A stretch of DNA of 64,000 bases from Cytobacillus massiliigabonensis (GTDB taxonomy: Bacteria > Bacillota > Bacilli > Bacillales > Cytobacillaceae). The notes under the pieces are model-generated. The model did no database searches, was not told the DNA's origin, and was given only the letters and a program-made list of their open reading frames with translations. Position numbers and translations under genes: made by a program. Below, piece after piece: positions 34,201 to 43,945 of the stretch (positions are counted from its first letter, which is position 1; every line of letters begins with the position of its first letter). Where the stretch lies: assembly GCF_900199725.1 (NCBI RefSeq), contig NZ_LT904904.1:2456074-2520073 (forward strand). Reading direction: 5' to 3'.

Positions 34201-35784
34201 TTAGCTATATATATGCTGCTGTTTTTTTTGATAATCTTTATAAATCAAATGCCATTTTCTGAATTTTGTCCATGCTTTTTCAAAGTCAGGCTGGATAATC
34301 GACAGTTGGACCCAGCCTCTTTCAGCCAAGTAAGCACTCTTATAATGCAATTCAAAACCTGATAGGGCTGCATCCTCTGCCATATATTGATCATCCTCAT
34401 TTCCTTTTAAGGTGACAATCATTGGATACCCTTCAGTTGTTAAAAACGACATTTCTTCTTCATTCTCCGCAGCAAGAAGTTGTTCATACCTGCTTTGCAA
34501 CAGTGTATAGCGCTCATCATCTTCATATGCATGAAGTGCTTGCTCAAAGCTTTTAAATAGCTGGGAAGAGTAGGTGAAAGGAATATTACCATTTGCATAC
34601 AAACCTAAATCAAGATAGGAAGGCAAATTCTTGTCGCTTTCTATCACATGATTGGAAAATACAACGGCAATTCCGCTCATCGTTCCAATTGCTTTCCCGC
34701 TAACTCCTGTTGCTAAATATACATCAGCTAAAGAGAAGGGCAATGAACCAAATGAACTCACACAATCCATACATAGTTTGACCTTATATTTACGGCATAG
34801 CTGCTGAATCAATTGTAAATTATTAAGCATACCGGTCGAAGTTTCACCATGAGCCATTAAGAGCCATTCATATTTATTACTTTCTAGCTTTTCATTCATT
34901 TGAAACTCATTAAATGGCTCGCCCCATTCATATGAGAGTAAATCGTATTTAAGATTCCATCGATCTGCTTGTGCTTTTAAACGTTCTCCAAATGCCCCGT
35001 TCGTAAGAATTAACCCTTTTCCAGACAATCGGCTGATTTGCCCAACCATCGCCTCGTTTGCAAGTGTGCCGCTGCCAGTCAATACGTGTACATGTTTAGC
35101 CTTACTCATGGTCAGAAGACGATTTTGAACTCTTTTTAACGAAACTGAGAAATCATATGAACGGTGAGAAATTGGCTCTTCTAATAAAGCAGCACGTATA
35201 TCATCCGTTAATTGAACAGGTCCCGGGAAAAAGGAATACGTCTTTTGCTTTAATCTTGCAGCAACAGATTGTTCATAACGAGCTCTTGTTAGAACCATAG
35301 GAACAAATTGTGCACCATCAGAACCAACTGGCTCTGAAAAAGCTTCAAAACCCATTTGATCATATAGTTTTAATTCGCGTACAGTTCCAGATATCACTGC
35401 AGCACTATACCCTTTTTTATAAGCATAATCGGATAAGGCCCCAGTAAGCATAAAGAATACACGCCCATTCCTGTGTTCTTTCCTGACGGCAAGAAGCCGG
35501 ATCTCACAAAGCTTACCAGTTAACGCATTCTCAGATAACAGATTTTCAACAGGGCCAAGCTTCTTATCTAAAGAGAAGGGACGTTGATCACGTATCGCGA
35601 TCATTCCTACAAGCTCCTGATCTTTTAATACAATAATATATTGATTTTCATTATGGAATGGATCCACACGCACTCCATTGGGATCTGGGGCATGCTGTGG
35701 AATCTCTTCTACAAAGGTTTCATAGTTTAATTTTGCAATTTCCGCAAACTCTTTTTCAGTACGTGCAATTTTACACCAATACAT
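34201..35784 (-). CDS. GNAT-class V aminotransferase fusion
   Basis: A 527-residue two-domain enzyme. Residues about 1-180 are an acyltransferase-like domain of the autoinducer-synthase/GNAT type (YETFVEEIPQH, LCEIRLLAVRKEHRNGRVFFML, LYDQMGFEAF). Residues about 185-515 are a class V PLP aminotransferase starting FFPGPVQL, with SHRSYDFS, GSGTLANEAM and the likely PLP Lys in GVSGKAIGT. The second part resembles alanine-glyoxylate or 2-aminoethylphosphonate aminotransferases. The fusion suggests making an amine and acylating it, or the reverse (inference). The ATG at 35784 (complement) follows GAGAGG. It is monocistronic. Confidence 0.85.
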   Translation of the reverse strand: MYWCKIARTEKEFAEIAKLNYETFVEEIPQHAPDPNGVRVDPFHNENQYIIVLKDQELVGMIAIRDQRPFSLDKKLGPVENLLSENALTGKLCEIRLLAVRKEHRNGRVFFMLTGALSDYAYKKGYSAAVISGTVRELKLYDQMGFEAFSEPVGSDGAQFVPMVLTRARYEQSVAARLKQKTYSFFPGPVQLTDDIRAALLEEPISHRSYDFSVSLKRVQNRLLTMSKAKHVHVLTGSGTLANEAMVGQISRLSGKGLILTNGAFGERLKAQADRWNLKYDLLSYEWGEPFNEFQMNEKLESNKYEWLLMAHGETSTGMLNNLQLIQQLCRKYKVKLCMDCVSSFGSLPFSLADVYLATGVSGKAIGTMSGIAVVFSNHVIESDKNLPSYLDLGLYANGNIPFTYSSQLFKSFEQALHAYEDDERYTLLQSRYEQLLAAENEEEMSFLTTEGYPMIVTLKGNEDDQYMAEDAALSGFELHYKSAYLAERGWVQLSIIQPDFEKAWTKFRKWHLIYKDYQKKQQHIYS

Positions 35785-35868
35785 TTGAAAAACCTCTCTT
35801 TTACAAAGCTACATTCTAAAGATATGTATCATGACTAAAATCTATTTTCGCATAAGAAGAGATATATG

Positions 35869-35921
35869 GAAATACCTTTCTCCTAAAAATGGAAACCTGT
35901 TGTAAAAAATAAAGGTATTTC
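35869..35921. repeat. Perfect 11-bp inverted repeat
   Basis: GAAATACCTTT (35869-35879) and AAAGGTATTTC (35911-35921) are exact complements 31 bases apart, in the 340-base divergent region between the fusion gene and the symporter gene. It could be an operator for either. The rest of 35785-36124 is AT-rich with no ORF. Confidence 0.6.
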
Positions 35922-36124
35922 TTATGAATGTATGATTTATCCTATTTTATTATTATTGTCAGTTTAATAGAATCAACAGTTCATATTTTTGTATAAATTA
36001 GAACAGAAAAAACTATAGAGATTATTCTTTTAATTCACGTTGTTCTCACTAGGAAATTAGCCCTATTGATTAAAATAAATGGAATATTTATAATTATCTG
36101 TATATTGTATAAAGGAGGCTAAGT

Positions 36125-37360
36125 ATGTCTTTATCAAAAAAGATCCTTTTGGGGATGGGACTTGGGATTATTGTTGGACTAATCCTAAATTTAGCTTTGC
36201 CTAGTATGTATGACACTATTCAATCGTATATTCTATATCCATTAGGTAAAATATTCGTCAATCTAATTAAAATGCTGGTTGTACCAATTGTAGTTGTATC
36301 CTTAATTCTTGGGACTTCAGGAATCAGTGATCCGAAGAAATTAGGGCGAATTGGTGCGAAGACCATCTCTTTCTTTCTTATCACAACGGCAATAGCCATT
36401 ATTTTAGCTATTGGAATGAGCTACTTATTTCAGCCTGGGTCAGGGGATTTTCAATTAGATGGAGCAAATTATGAGGCAACGGAGGCTCCGCCTGTCATTG
36501 ATACACTTGTGAACATTATTCCAACAAACCCTGTCAATGCGATGGCACAGGAATCGATGCTGCAAATCATCGTTTTTTCGATATTTATTGGATATGGATT
36601 ATCCAGGCTTGGTGAAAAGGTGAGTGGAATTTATCGTCTCATTGAGCAGGCAAATGATGTATTAATGTATCTAGTGAACGTAATTATGAAATTTGCTCCA
36701 TATGGAGCATTTGCTTTAATTGCTACTGCAATCGGCGGTCAAGGCTTTGATGCGATTATGGCGATGGGCAAATATATGTTTGTTGTATTATTTGTTCTCC
36801 TTCTTCAGCTTGTACTTGTCTACGGATCTGCCCTTTCCTTCTTAGGAAAAATGAACCCAATCAAATTTTTCAAAGGATTTTCTCCTGCAATGATTGTTGC
36901 TTTCAGCACTTCAAGCAGCAATGCAACATTACCTATCTCTATGAAGGCAGCACAAAATAATTTAAACGTTTCAAAGAGTGTCAGTGGTTTTGTCCAGCCG
37001 CTAGGTGCGACTATTAATATGGATGGTACGGCCATAATGCAAGGAGTCGCAACTGTATTCATTGCGCAGGTTTATGGGAGTAATCTGAGCTTAAGTCAAT
37101 TGCTTACGATTTTGTTAACTGCAACATTAGCTAGTATCGGGACTGCAGGTGTGCCTGGTGTAGGGCTAATTATGCTATCGATGGTATTGACATCCGTAGG
37201 GCTTCCAGTTGAGGCAATTGCATTAGTCCTCGGGGTTGACCGTTTACTTGATATGTGCAGAACCTCTGTCAATATTACAGGTGATGCTGTATGTGCAGTT
37301 ATAGTAGATCGATCGGAAGGAAAACAGGAAGATTCGGCATCAGAGGAGAAAAGTGCATAA
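36125..37360 (+). CDS. Dicarboxylate/amino acid:cation symporter (DAACS family)
   Basis: A 411-residue membrane protein of the GltP/GltT/DctA/TcyP family. Recognisable parts: eight helices, a re-entrant loop with FSTSSSNATLPIS (SSS-type hairpin 1), the helix-7 motif ATINMDGTAIMQ (NMDGT), and a C-terminal VDRLLDMCRTSVNITGDAV. An Arg in RTSVNITGD points to an acidic substrate such as glutamate, aspartate or a C4-dicarboxylate. ATG 36125 follows AAAGGAGG. It is a lone gene closed by a terminator. Confidence 0.92.
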   Translation: MSLSKKILLGMGLGIIVGLILNLALPSMYDTIQSYILYPLGKIFVNLIKMLVVPIVVVSLILGTSGISDPKKLGRIGAKTISFFLITTAIAIILAIGMSYLFQPGSGDFQLDGANYEATEAPPVIDTLVNIIPTNPVNAMAQESMLQIIVFSIFIGYGLSRLGEKVSGIYRLIEQANDVLMYLVNVIMKFAPYGAFALIATAIGGQGFDAIMAMGKYMFVVLFVLLLQLVLVYGSALSFLGKMNPIKFFKGFSPAMIVAFSTSSSNATLPISMKAAQNNLNVSKSVSGFVQPLGATINMDGTAIMQGVATVFIAQVYGSNLSLSQLLTILLTATLASIGTAGVPGVGLIMLSMVLTSVGLPVEAIALVLGVDRLLDMCRTSVNITGDAVCAVIVDRSEGKQEDSASEEKSA

Positions 37361-37376
37361 AAATTCTTCATTTTTC

Positions 37377-37401
37377 AGGCTCCCAATGGGAGTCTTTTTT
37401 A
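37377..37401 (+). terminator. Intrinsic terminator of the symporter gene
   Basis: AGGCTCCC and GGGAGTCT pair around the loop AAT, followed by six T. Confidence 0.9.
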
Positions 37402-37500
37402 TTTCTATCTGACTATTTTTGTAAAAAGTTCCATATTAAACTATAATTATATCAATTATTAATAGAATTTAAATCATTTTGTAAATTGATGGAGGACCCT

Positions 37501-37962
37501 ATGGAATTAATACGTACTTTTGGCATGAAGGATCCAAATAAAACATACATAGTGAGACCCGCAGTATATGCGGTTGTTTTTAATGATACAAATGAAAAGG
37601 TAGCGGTTGTCCAAACAGATTGTGGCAAGTCTTTTCTACCTGGCGGCGGTATAGAGGGGGAAGAGACACACACTGATTGTTTAAAAAGAGAAGCAATCGA
37701 GGAATTAGGATTAGAGATAGAAATCATACAGTATATTGGATTCGCTGAAAGATACTTTTTTTCCACAAAGGAGTATAGGGATTATTTGAGTCAGGGCTAT
37801 TTTTATATATGCCGGCTCGGAAAAAAGGTTTGCGAACCAATGGAAGACGATCATCATTTAGTATGGATGGAATTTGCAGAGGTTCAAAAGAAATTATTTC
37901 ATGAACATCAATGCTGGGCGGTGAAAAAAGCATTAGAAATAGGTAGACAAAATGGCAAATAA
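37501..37962 (+). CDS. NUDIX hydrolase
   Basis: A 153-residue NUDIX enzyme with an intact box: GGGIEGEETHTDCLKREAIE followed by ELGLEI (about residues 47-72), including the REx2EE metal-binding residues. It hydrolyses a nucleoside diphosphate-linked substrate in general terms; more cannot be said. ATG 37501 is preferred because GGAGG lies five bases upstream; TTG/ATG at 37486-37489 precede that site. Its end overlaps the flippase gene by 11 bases, so both are co-translated. Confidence 0.88.
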   Translation: MELIRTFGMKDPNKTYIVRPAVYAVVFNDTNEKVAVVQTDCGKSFLPGGGIEGEETHTDCLKREAIEELGLEIEIIQYIGFAERYFFSTKEYRDYLSQGYFYICRLGKKVCEPMEDDHHLVWMEFAEVQKKLFHEHQCWAVKKALEIGRQNGK

Positions 37963-39529
37963 ATTGCTAAAGGGAACTTTTTTACTTTCCTCAGCTTCCT
38001 TTATTTCAAAAATTCTTGGATTTATTTATATTGTTCCTTTAACAGTATTAATTGGGACTTCTGGCTACGCCTTATATAGATATGCATATGGACCTTATAC
38101 GATTATGCTAAGTCTTTCAACGATGGGCATTCCTTTAGCCATTTCTAAATTAACTGCCAAATACAAACAGCTTGAAAGGGAGGACATCGTTCGAAAAATA
38201 GTAAAGTCCGGAATGGCATTCATGTTCGTTACGGGCATGACTTCATTCTTACTTTTATATATGCTAGCCCCGCTGCTTGCAGGAATCGTTGTTGATGAAA
38301 AAAGTGATGGAAATACGTTAGAAAGTGTAACCTATGTCATTCGCGTTGTCAGCTTTGCTTTGATTATTATTCCGCCTATGAGTCTATTACGGGGATTTTT
38401 TCAAGGGAACGACTCGATGGGACCTCCAGCTATCAGTACAGTTGTGGAACAGTTATCCAGAGTATTATTTATTTTAGCAGGAGTTGTCGTATCATTAAAG
38501 CTCTTAGATTTATCAATCAAGCATGCTGTTGGAGTAGCAGCATTTGGTGCATTTATTGGCGGAATTGCGGGACTTGCTGTCCTTTTGTTTTATTTTTGGA
38601 AGAGAAAAAATTTTCTTCTGAAGTCAAGAAATGAGGTCGTCATACAAACTGATATATCGGTCATTTCTATTTTTAAAGAAATCATCACATACTCTATTCC
38701 ATTCGTCATCATGGGATTAAGCCTGCCGCTTTATCAAAATATTGATACATACTCAATAAATTTTGTATTAAGTAACTATGGCTATGACGGGGTAGATCCA
38801 GAAAGTGTTAATTCCATTATCGGGCTCGCACAAATTCTAGTGCTCATTCCTGTTTCTATTACTACTGGACTTAGCGTGACGATCATTCCGAACATAACAA
38901 AATCGTTTGTTCAGAATAATTTTGGTTTGTTAAGAGAGCAGATGGGTCAATCTTTATTAATTCTTACATTCATAATCATCCCTGCAGCAACGGGCATCTG
39001 CATTCTTGCAGAACCTCTATATCTTTTGTTATTTACAGAAAAGAACTTGCCGGTACTTGGCGGCGAACTGCTGAAAGTTTATGCTCCTGCTGCAATTTTG
39101 ATCGCTTTTTATGGTGTGACTTCATCTATTCTACAGGCAATCAATCAGCAGAAGAAATTAATTATCGGACTTTTTTCTGGAATACTGATTAAATTTATCC
39201 TGAACTTTATGCTGCCAGGAATATTTTTAGAAAAGGGTTTTATCATAGCCACTTATTGTGGGTATCTAGTATCACTTACTTTTAACATGATCATCATTCG
39301 AGAAAGAATTGGAATAGATCTAATAAAAGTCAATTATCGCGTTGTCACTGTTATTATTTCGACTTTCATTATGGCTTTTTTTGTTAATATACTGGAAAAT
39401 GCATTGAGTCAACATGCAGGGACATTTTTAGTTGTGTTCCTATGTAGCTCTTTAGGTATTCTAATTTATTTTACTTCTTTATATGGCATGAATTTCATTA
39501 GATTTAAAAAATTTCTAAAGGGTCAGTAA
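37952..39529 (+). CDS. MurJ/SpoVB-type polysaccharide flippase
   Basis: A 525-residue membrane protein of 14 predicted helices in the MOP exporter superfamily, like the SpoVB, YtgP (MurJ) and YabM proteins of B. subtilis. N-terminal marks are KGTFLLSSASFISKILGFIY and YRYAYGPYTIML. These flip lipid-linked cell-wall or polysaccharide precursors. The sequence does not decide which of the paralogues it equals. ATG 37952 lies inside the end of the NUDIX gene. Confidence 0.88.
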   Translation: MANKLLKGTFLLSSASFISKILGFIYIVPLTVLIGTSGYALYRYAYGPYTIMLSLSTMGIPLAISKLTAKYKQLEREDIVRKIVKSGMAFMFVTGMTSFLLLYMLAPLLAGIVVDEKSDGNTLESVTYVIRVVSFALIIIPPMSLLRGFFQGNDSMGPPAISTVVEQLSRVLFILAGVVVSLKLLDLSIKHAVGVAAFGAFIGGIAGLAVLLFYFWKRKNFLLKSRNEVVIQTDISVISIFKEIITYSIPFVIMGLSLPLYQNIDTYSINFVLSNYGYDGVDPESVNSIIGLAQILVLIPVSITTGLSVTIIPNITKSFVQNNFGLLREQMGQSLLILTFIIIPAATGICILAEPLYLLLFTEKNLPVLGGELLKVYAPAAILIAFYGVTSSILQAINQQKKLIIGLFSGILIKFILNFMLPGIFLEKGFIIATYCGYLVSLTFNMIIIRERIGIDLIKVNYRVVTVIISTFIMAFFVNILENALSQHAGTFLVVFLCSSLGILIYFTSLYGMNFIRFKKFLKGQ

Positions 39530-39639
39530 GTAAGAGATAATTAAAGAATCATTAAGCATTTATAAAGAAATTTACAGATTTTGATGTTTGCCACGATGTT
39601 TTACCTATGTTAAAAATAATATGAACTGAATAAGAATGT

Positions 39640-39762
39640 TTTCTAGGGTTCCGCAAATTTATTTGGACTGGTCCGAGAGAAAACTCATAGCGATTGCTGT
39701 GCCACGGAAGGATAAAAGCCTGGGAGATGACTGTTATACAGATCTCTTTGGCTTATTTTTTT
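39640..39762 (+). promoter_or_regulatory. Guanidine-I (ykkC) riboswitch
   Basis: The aptamer shows the conserved blocks of the ykkC RNA: TTCTAGGGTTCCG at 39641-39653, GGACTGGTCCGAGAGAAAAC at 39665-39684, then CACGGAAGGATAAAAGCC and TGGGAGA near 39703-39727. Free guanidine stabilises the aptamer and prevents the terminator that follows, switching on the two downstream SMR genes. The match of sequence and gene context is strong. Confidence 0.95.
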
Positions 39763-39764
39763 TT
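39716..39764 (+). terminator. Riboswitch expression-platform terminator
   Basis: AAGCC (39716-39720) pairs with GGCTT (39750-39754), with inner GGGAGAT/ATCTCTT and CTGT/ACAG stems, then a run of nine T. The first arm shares bases with the aptamer, so the two structures exclude each other. Confidence 0.9.
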
Positions 39765-39802
39765 GAAAAAATTAAATAATAATATTAAATGGAGGGAAAA
39801 AA

Positions 39803-40141
39803 ATGAACTGGGTTAAGGTTTTTATTGCAGCATTTTTTGAAGTATTCTGGGTAATTGGCTTGAAGCATGCGGACGACTTATGGACATGGACAGGGACAGT
39901 TATCTCAATCATTGTTAGCTTTTATTTAATGATCATGGCCGGGAAAAAACTTCCCGTTGGCACGGTTTATGCCGTATTCGTTGGAATGGGTACAGCTGGC
40001 ACGGTACTTGCGGAAATTTTATTCTTCCATGAACCATTGAAAATTTCAAAAATGATTCTTGTTTCAATACTTTTAATTGGTGTTGTTGGTCTAAAGCTTG
40101 TAACGAAAGATGAACAAAATGAGGGAGGGGAAACGGAATGA
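39803..40141 (+). CDS. ykkC: Guanidinium exporter subunit YkkC (SMR)
   Basis: A 112-residue four-helix small multidrug resistance protein, the same length as B. subtilis YkkC. It has the membrane Glu in [16 protein letters not shown] (about residue 13), the WTGT segment and the [19 protein letters not shown] helix typical of guanidinium-exporting (Gdx) SMR pairs. With the next gene it should form a heteromeric exporter of guanidinium in exchange for protons. ATG 39803 follows GGAGGG. The guanidine-I riboswitch lies directly upstream. Confidence 0.93.
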   Translation: MNWVKVFIAAFFEVFWVIGLKHADDLWTWTGTVISIIVSFYLMIMAGKKLPVGTVYAVFVGMGTAGTVLAEILFFHEPLKISKMILVSILLIGVVGLKLVTKDEQNEGGETE

Positions 40142-40452
40142 GCTGGATGTATCTGGTACTTGCAGGAATCTTTGAAATGGTAGGCGTAACGATGATCAAC
40201 AGCTTACACAAGAACCGCAACTGGCAATCTCTTCTTTTTATGCTAGTAGGGTTCGGATTAAGCTTTTTATTTCTTGCACTTGCTATGGAAAATTTGCCAA
40301 TGGGCACGGCTTATGCGATCTGGACAGGAATTGGGGCTTCAGGAGGGGCCATCTTAGGTATGGTTCTTTATGGGGAACCAAAAGACTGGAAACGACTCCT
40401 TTTTATTGCGATGGTGTTAGGAGCTGCAATTGGATTAAAAATCGTATCATAA
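40138..40452 (+). CDS. ykkD: Guanidinium exporter subunit YkkD (SMR)
   Basis: A 104-residue SMR protein similar to B. subtilis YkkD (105). The conserved Glu is in [16 protein letters not shown] near residue 13, and the helix [19 protein letters not shown] follows. Its ATG overlaps the TGA of ykkC (ATGA, 40138-40141), so the two subunits are translated together. It probably works as an antiparallel heterodimer with YkkC. Confidence 0.93.
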   Translation: MSWMYLVLAGIFEMVGVTMINSLHKNRNWQSLLFMLVGFGLSFLFLALAMENLPMGTAYAIWTGIGASGGAILGMVLYGEPKDWKRLLFIAMVLGAAIGLKIVS

Positions 40453-40596
40453 TAAATTTTCTTATTGGACTGAATATTATTTATTAAAACTTTCCATCAC
40501 TTTACCGATATAATAAAGTACGATTCATAATTGTATTAACTGCTTATAGTTAAACAACAAAACAATTATTTAACACCGAATGGGAGTGACGGAAAG

Positions 40597-42282
40597 TTGA
40601 AGATTAAAACGAGTCTAATTTCTACCATATCCATCTTAATAATAACGATAATTGCTCTAGGGTTGTTTTCTATTGCTATTATCAATTCAACCATTGATCA
40701 AAATCAGTTATTAAAAAATAAAATGGAAGTTCAAAAAGGAATAATAAAAGTCCAATATCGTCTGGCAGGACTCTCAAATGATGAAAGAGCTTTTATTATT
40801 ACAGGGGATGAGCAGTTCTCAAGCGGAATGCAGAGTAAAGCTAGTGAGATTAAAAAAACAATTAAAGATATTGAAAAACTTATAGTAGTGGATGAATATA
40901 AAAAGAATCTTGCATCACTCGAACAGAGTTTTAATGAATTTTGGCAGATGAATCAGCAGGTTATTCGGTCCTTTCAAGATAACCCATCAGAAGCTAGAAG
41001 TTTACACTTTGGAGAAGAGAGAGCATTAAGAAAAGAAGTTTTAGATCCCGCAGTTAACCGGTTCGTGGAAGTACTTGAGAAAGATGTTAATGGTCTAAGC
41101 AGAAAGATAGAGAAAGAAGGAAGCTGGAGTAAAGCAGCACTTCTATCCGCAGTAGTAATAGCCACAATCATAGGTGTTATACTAGGCTTTTTCTTATTAA
41201 GAGCGATTCTGATTCCGCTTGGTCAGATTAATAAACAATTAGAGGAGATTGCCCAAGGAGAGGCGGACTTAACGAAACGAGTAAGAATCAAGGGGAAAAA
41301 TGAGTTTGGACAACTAGCATTATCGTTTAATATGTTCGTTGAATCATTGAGAGAAATCATTAAACAAGTTGGCAGCTCATCTGAGCAAGTTGCAGCATCG
41401 TCAGAGGAATTAACTGCCAGTGCAGAACAATCTAAGGCAACTACTGAACTTGTTTCCGCTTCTATGCAGACAATTGCAGACAGTAACTCTCAGCAAAGTG
41501 ATATGATGGAGAATAGTTTAGAAGCTGTTAATCAATCACTGCAAAACTTAGTAGAAGTGACTGAAAACACAGCAAATGTGGCAGAGGTATCATCGGCTAT
41601 GAAAATTCAGGCTGAAAATGGATCAGAATCTGTAAAAAAGGTTGTAGAGCAAATGGAGTCCATTCATCAGTCTGTAGATATGGCTGGTGAAGGTGTAAAT
41701 TCCTTAGTATCAAGTGTTCAAGAAATTAAAGAGATTTCATCTTTGATTACTGAGATTTCTAGTCAAACCAATTTACTTGCATTAAATGCTGCAATTGAAG
41801 CAGCTAGAGCAGGTGAACATGGAAAAGGCTTTGCTGTCGTTGCAGATGAAGTGAGAAAATTGGCGGACGAAACGAATCTTTCAGTCAATAAAATACATCA
41901 TTTAGTTGCAACGATACAAAGTGAATCGGCTGATACGGTAAGCAACATTGTTCAGGTGAAGGAAAATGTCGCCTCAGGTATCAAAATATCTAAGGAAACA
42001 GTTTCTAATTTTAATGAAATTCTTGACTCTATTGAAAAGGTGACTTCACAAATTCAAGGAGTAGCTGCGACCTCACAGCAAATTACTGCTGGCTTTGAAA
42101 TGGTGCAGCATTCAATTGAAGGAATCACAGATGGAACGAAAGAAACGGCAGCAAGTACAGAAAACATTGCTTCTTCTACAGAAGAGCAGCTTGCCACAAT
42201 GGAAGAAATCACATATGCAACTGCATCATTATCTAAATTAGCAGAGGGCTTGCAATCAATGGTATCAAGATTTAAAGTATAA
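40597..42282 (+). CDS. Methyl-accepting chemotaxis protein
   Basis: A 561-residue transmembrane chemoreceptor. Order: membrane helix (about 8-30), short four-helix-bundle ligand domain (about 35-185, with [19 protein letters not shown]), second helix (about 187-207), HAMP (about 208-262), and a long cytoplasmic coiled coil with the tip [20 protein letters not shown] near 390-410. It signals to CheA/CheW. The ligand is unknown; the small sensor domain is of the 4HB/CHASE3 type. TTG 40597 follows GGGAGTGACGGAAAG. It is monocistronic. Confidence 0.93.
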   Translation: MKIKTSLISTISILIITIIALGLFSIAIINSTIDQNQLLKNKMEVQKGIIKVQYRLAGLSNDERAFIITGDEQFSSGMQSKASEIKKTIKDIEKLIVVDEYKKNLASLEQSFNEFWQMNQQVIRSFQDNPSEARSLHFGEERALRKEVLDPAVNRFVEVLEKDVNGLSRKIEKEGSWSKAALLSAVVIATIIGVILGFFLLRAILIPLGQINKQLEEIAQGEADLTKRVRIKGKNEFGQLALSFNMFVESLREIIKQVGSSSEQVAASSEELTASAEQSKATTELVSASMQTIADSNSQQSDMMENSLEAVNQSLQNLVEVTENTANVAEVSSAMKIQAENGSESVKKVVEQMESIHQSVDMAGEGVNSLVSSVQEIKEISSLITEISSQTNLLALNAAIEAARAGEHGKGFAVVADEVRKLADETNLSVNKIHHLVATIQSESADTVSNIVQVKENVASGIKISKETVSNFNEILDSIEKVTSQIQGVAATSQQITAGFEMVQHSIEGITDGTKETAASTENIASSTEEQLATMEEITYATASLSKLAEGLQSMVSRFKV

Positions 42283-42339
42283 ATTCCATTTATATTAAGA
42301 CTTGTTTTGACTTATAACACAGCGAATTGCTATATATGA

Positions 42340-42367
42340 CACCTCCATTTTCTTGGAGGTGCTTTTT
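42340..42367 (+). terminator. Intrinsic terminator after the MCP gene
   Basis: CACCTCC and GGAGGTG pair perfectly with an eight-base loop and are followed by CTTTTT. Confidence 0.88.
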
Positions 42368-42455
42368 AGTGTGAAAATAAAAAATAGAAAATTATACCAA
42401 TGCGAGCGTTTATATATTATAATTTTAGGAATATTTAAAAAAGGAGGGAATCATT

Positions 42456-42899
42456 ATGAATGATTGTTTTATTTGTCATAAACATAATGGAGCTATAAAA
42501 ACTGATGGAGTAACCATATACGAAGATGAGTATATCTATGTTGGTCATATTGATAGAAATGGAAAACCTAATTACCTAGGTCATATTATGATTGATTTAA
42601 AGAGACACGCTCCAACACTTGGTGATATGACAGAAGAGGAAGCAAAAGCATTTGGATTAATGATGTCTAGAGTTAGTAAAGCTCTTATGAAATCTGAAAA
42701 TGCAGAACATGTGTATGCTGTTGTGTCAGGAAATGCTGTCCCGCATCTCCATCTCCATCTTATGGCACGATATCCTAATACGCCAAAAGAATTTTGGGGA
42801 CCTTGGGAAGTATATGATTGGGAGGATGCACCAATGGGTGACAACCAAGCTGTTATTGAACTTTGTAACCGTATAAAAAAGTACCTAGAGAACAATTGA
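42456..42899 (+). CDS. HIT family hydrolase
   Basis: A 147-residue histidine-triad protein. The triad appears as PHLHLHLMAR near residues 88-97 and a Cys pair (CFICHK) opens the chain, as in Hit-type zinc-binding members. These hydrolyse nucleoside phosphoramidates or dinucleoside polyphosphates. ATG 42456 follows AAGGAGGG. One base separates its stop from the start of the PP2C-like gene, so they form a two-gene unit. Confidence 0.9.
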   Translation: MNDCFICHKHNGAIKTDGVTIYEDEYIYVGHIDRNGKPNYLGHIMIDLKRHAPTLGDMTEEEAKAFGLMMSRVSKALMKSENAEHVYAVVSGNAVPHLHLHLMARYPNTPKEFWGPWEVYDWEDAPMGDNQAVIELCNRIKKYLENN

Positions 42900-42900
42900 T

Positions 42901-43710
42901 ATGAATACGATCATTAAAGAATTTACTTGGGTTGGCAGTCAGGAACATTTTGTAGATAAAATAGATGTTCAAAAAATCCAACAAATAATAATAGGCCGGT
43001 TTGGAGGAAATTCAACAGCAGGGCAGGATAAAAATGAAGATGGCTGCTTGATATGGGTTGACGATAAAGAGGAGTGGGAATTTGCAATTATTTTGGATGC
43101 ACATCATACCACGGAAAGTGCAGAAATAGTAATAGAAACATTTTCATTTAAAAAAACAGAAATTGCCACTATACTATCAATGCCGGTGAACCAATGTTTT
43201 AAAAGACTTGAAGCAGCGGTCTTGGATCTCTTTCAAGGAGAAAAATTTCTTTCTGCTTGTCAGAAAGCAAAGGGGGAAACAGCCTGTTTAATTGTTGCTC
43301 GGAAAAATAAATATGTTTGGTGGTTTTCAGTTGGTGATTGTTCCTCATATATTTTCCACCCAGAACTTGCTTCTCTTGGTCAATACCAAATGAACCAACG
43401 GCAATTCTTCGAATGGGTTGGACAAGTCAACACGTTTGTACAAACAGTTCCTTGTTATAGCAGTGGAATAAGGGAGCTAAGAAGAGGTTCAAACCGAATA
43501 TTTTTAACTACCGATGGACTTATTGAGTGTCCGAATGAACCTTTTTCAAATCCAAAAGAAATAGATAAAATTCTTTCAAATTTTGAAGATGAAGAGGGCA
43601 TAAAGCTACTATTACAAAAAATTCAGGATAATCATGTGAGGGATAGTACGACCATTATTTCATGGAAAGTAAGTATAACTAATAAAGTTACAAGACCAAG
43701 CAATGAATAG
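42901..43710 (+). CDS. PP2C-like serine/threonine phosphatase
   Basis: A 269-residue protein with the PP2C motif order. GQDKNEDGCLIW stands for the RxxNED strand. AIILDAHHTTES replaces the usual DGHGG. GETACLIVARKNKYVWWFSVGD matches the GSTA/VGDSR region (quoted in parts). LTTDGLIE and DSTTIISW supply the later metal-binding Asp residues. The first metal Asp is present, so activity is plausible, though the altered DAHH motif is unusual. It follows the HIT gene with one base between, and a terminator closes the unit. Confidence 0.82.
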   Translation: MNTIIKEFTWVGSQEHFVDKIDVQKIQQIIIGRFGGNSTAGQDKNEDGCLIWVDDKEEWEFAIILDAHHTTESAEIVIETFSFKKTEIATILSMPVNQCFKRLEAAVLDLFQGEKFLSACQKAKGETACLIVARKNKYVWWFSVGDCSSYIFHPELASLGQYQMNQRQFFEWVGQVNTFVQTVPCYSSGIRELRRGSNRIFLTTDGLIECPNEPFSNPKEIDKILSNFEDEEGIKLLLQKIQDNHVRDSTTIISWKVSITNKVTRPSNE

Positions 43711-43738
43711 GGAACTTGGTTTAAATGATGTTTACTAG

Positions 43739-43763
43739 AGGTGCGGCTTGCACCTGTTTTTTT
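43739..43763 (+). terminator. Intrinsic terminator of the HIT-PP2C unit
   Basis: AGGTGC and GCACCT pair around GGCTT, followed by GTTTTTTT. Confidence 0.88.
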
Positions 43764-43945
43764 ATTGATCTATAGCATTTATTTTCTGCTGTGCTATGAA
43801 AAAATAGCATATTTATCGTCCTCTAGCATCAAATCATATCAGGAAGTTGAAAATCCTGTTATACTATATTAAGTAAATGTTTGAATCGAATGATAAGCAT
43901 TCCTTAATTGAAACCAGCTAATTATTGATAAAAGGAAGGTAATAT

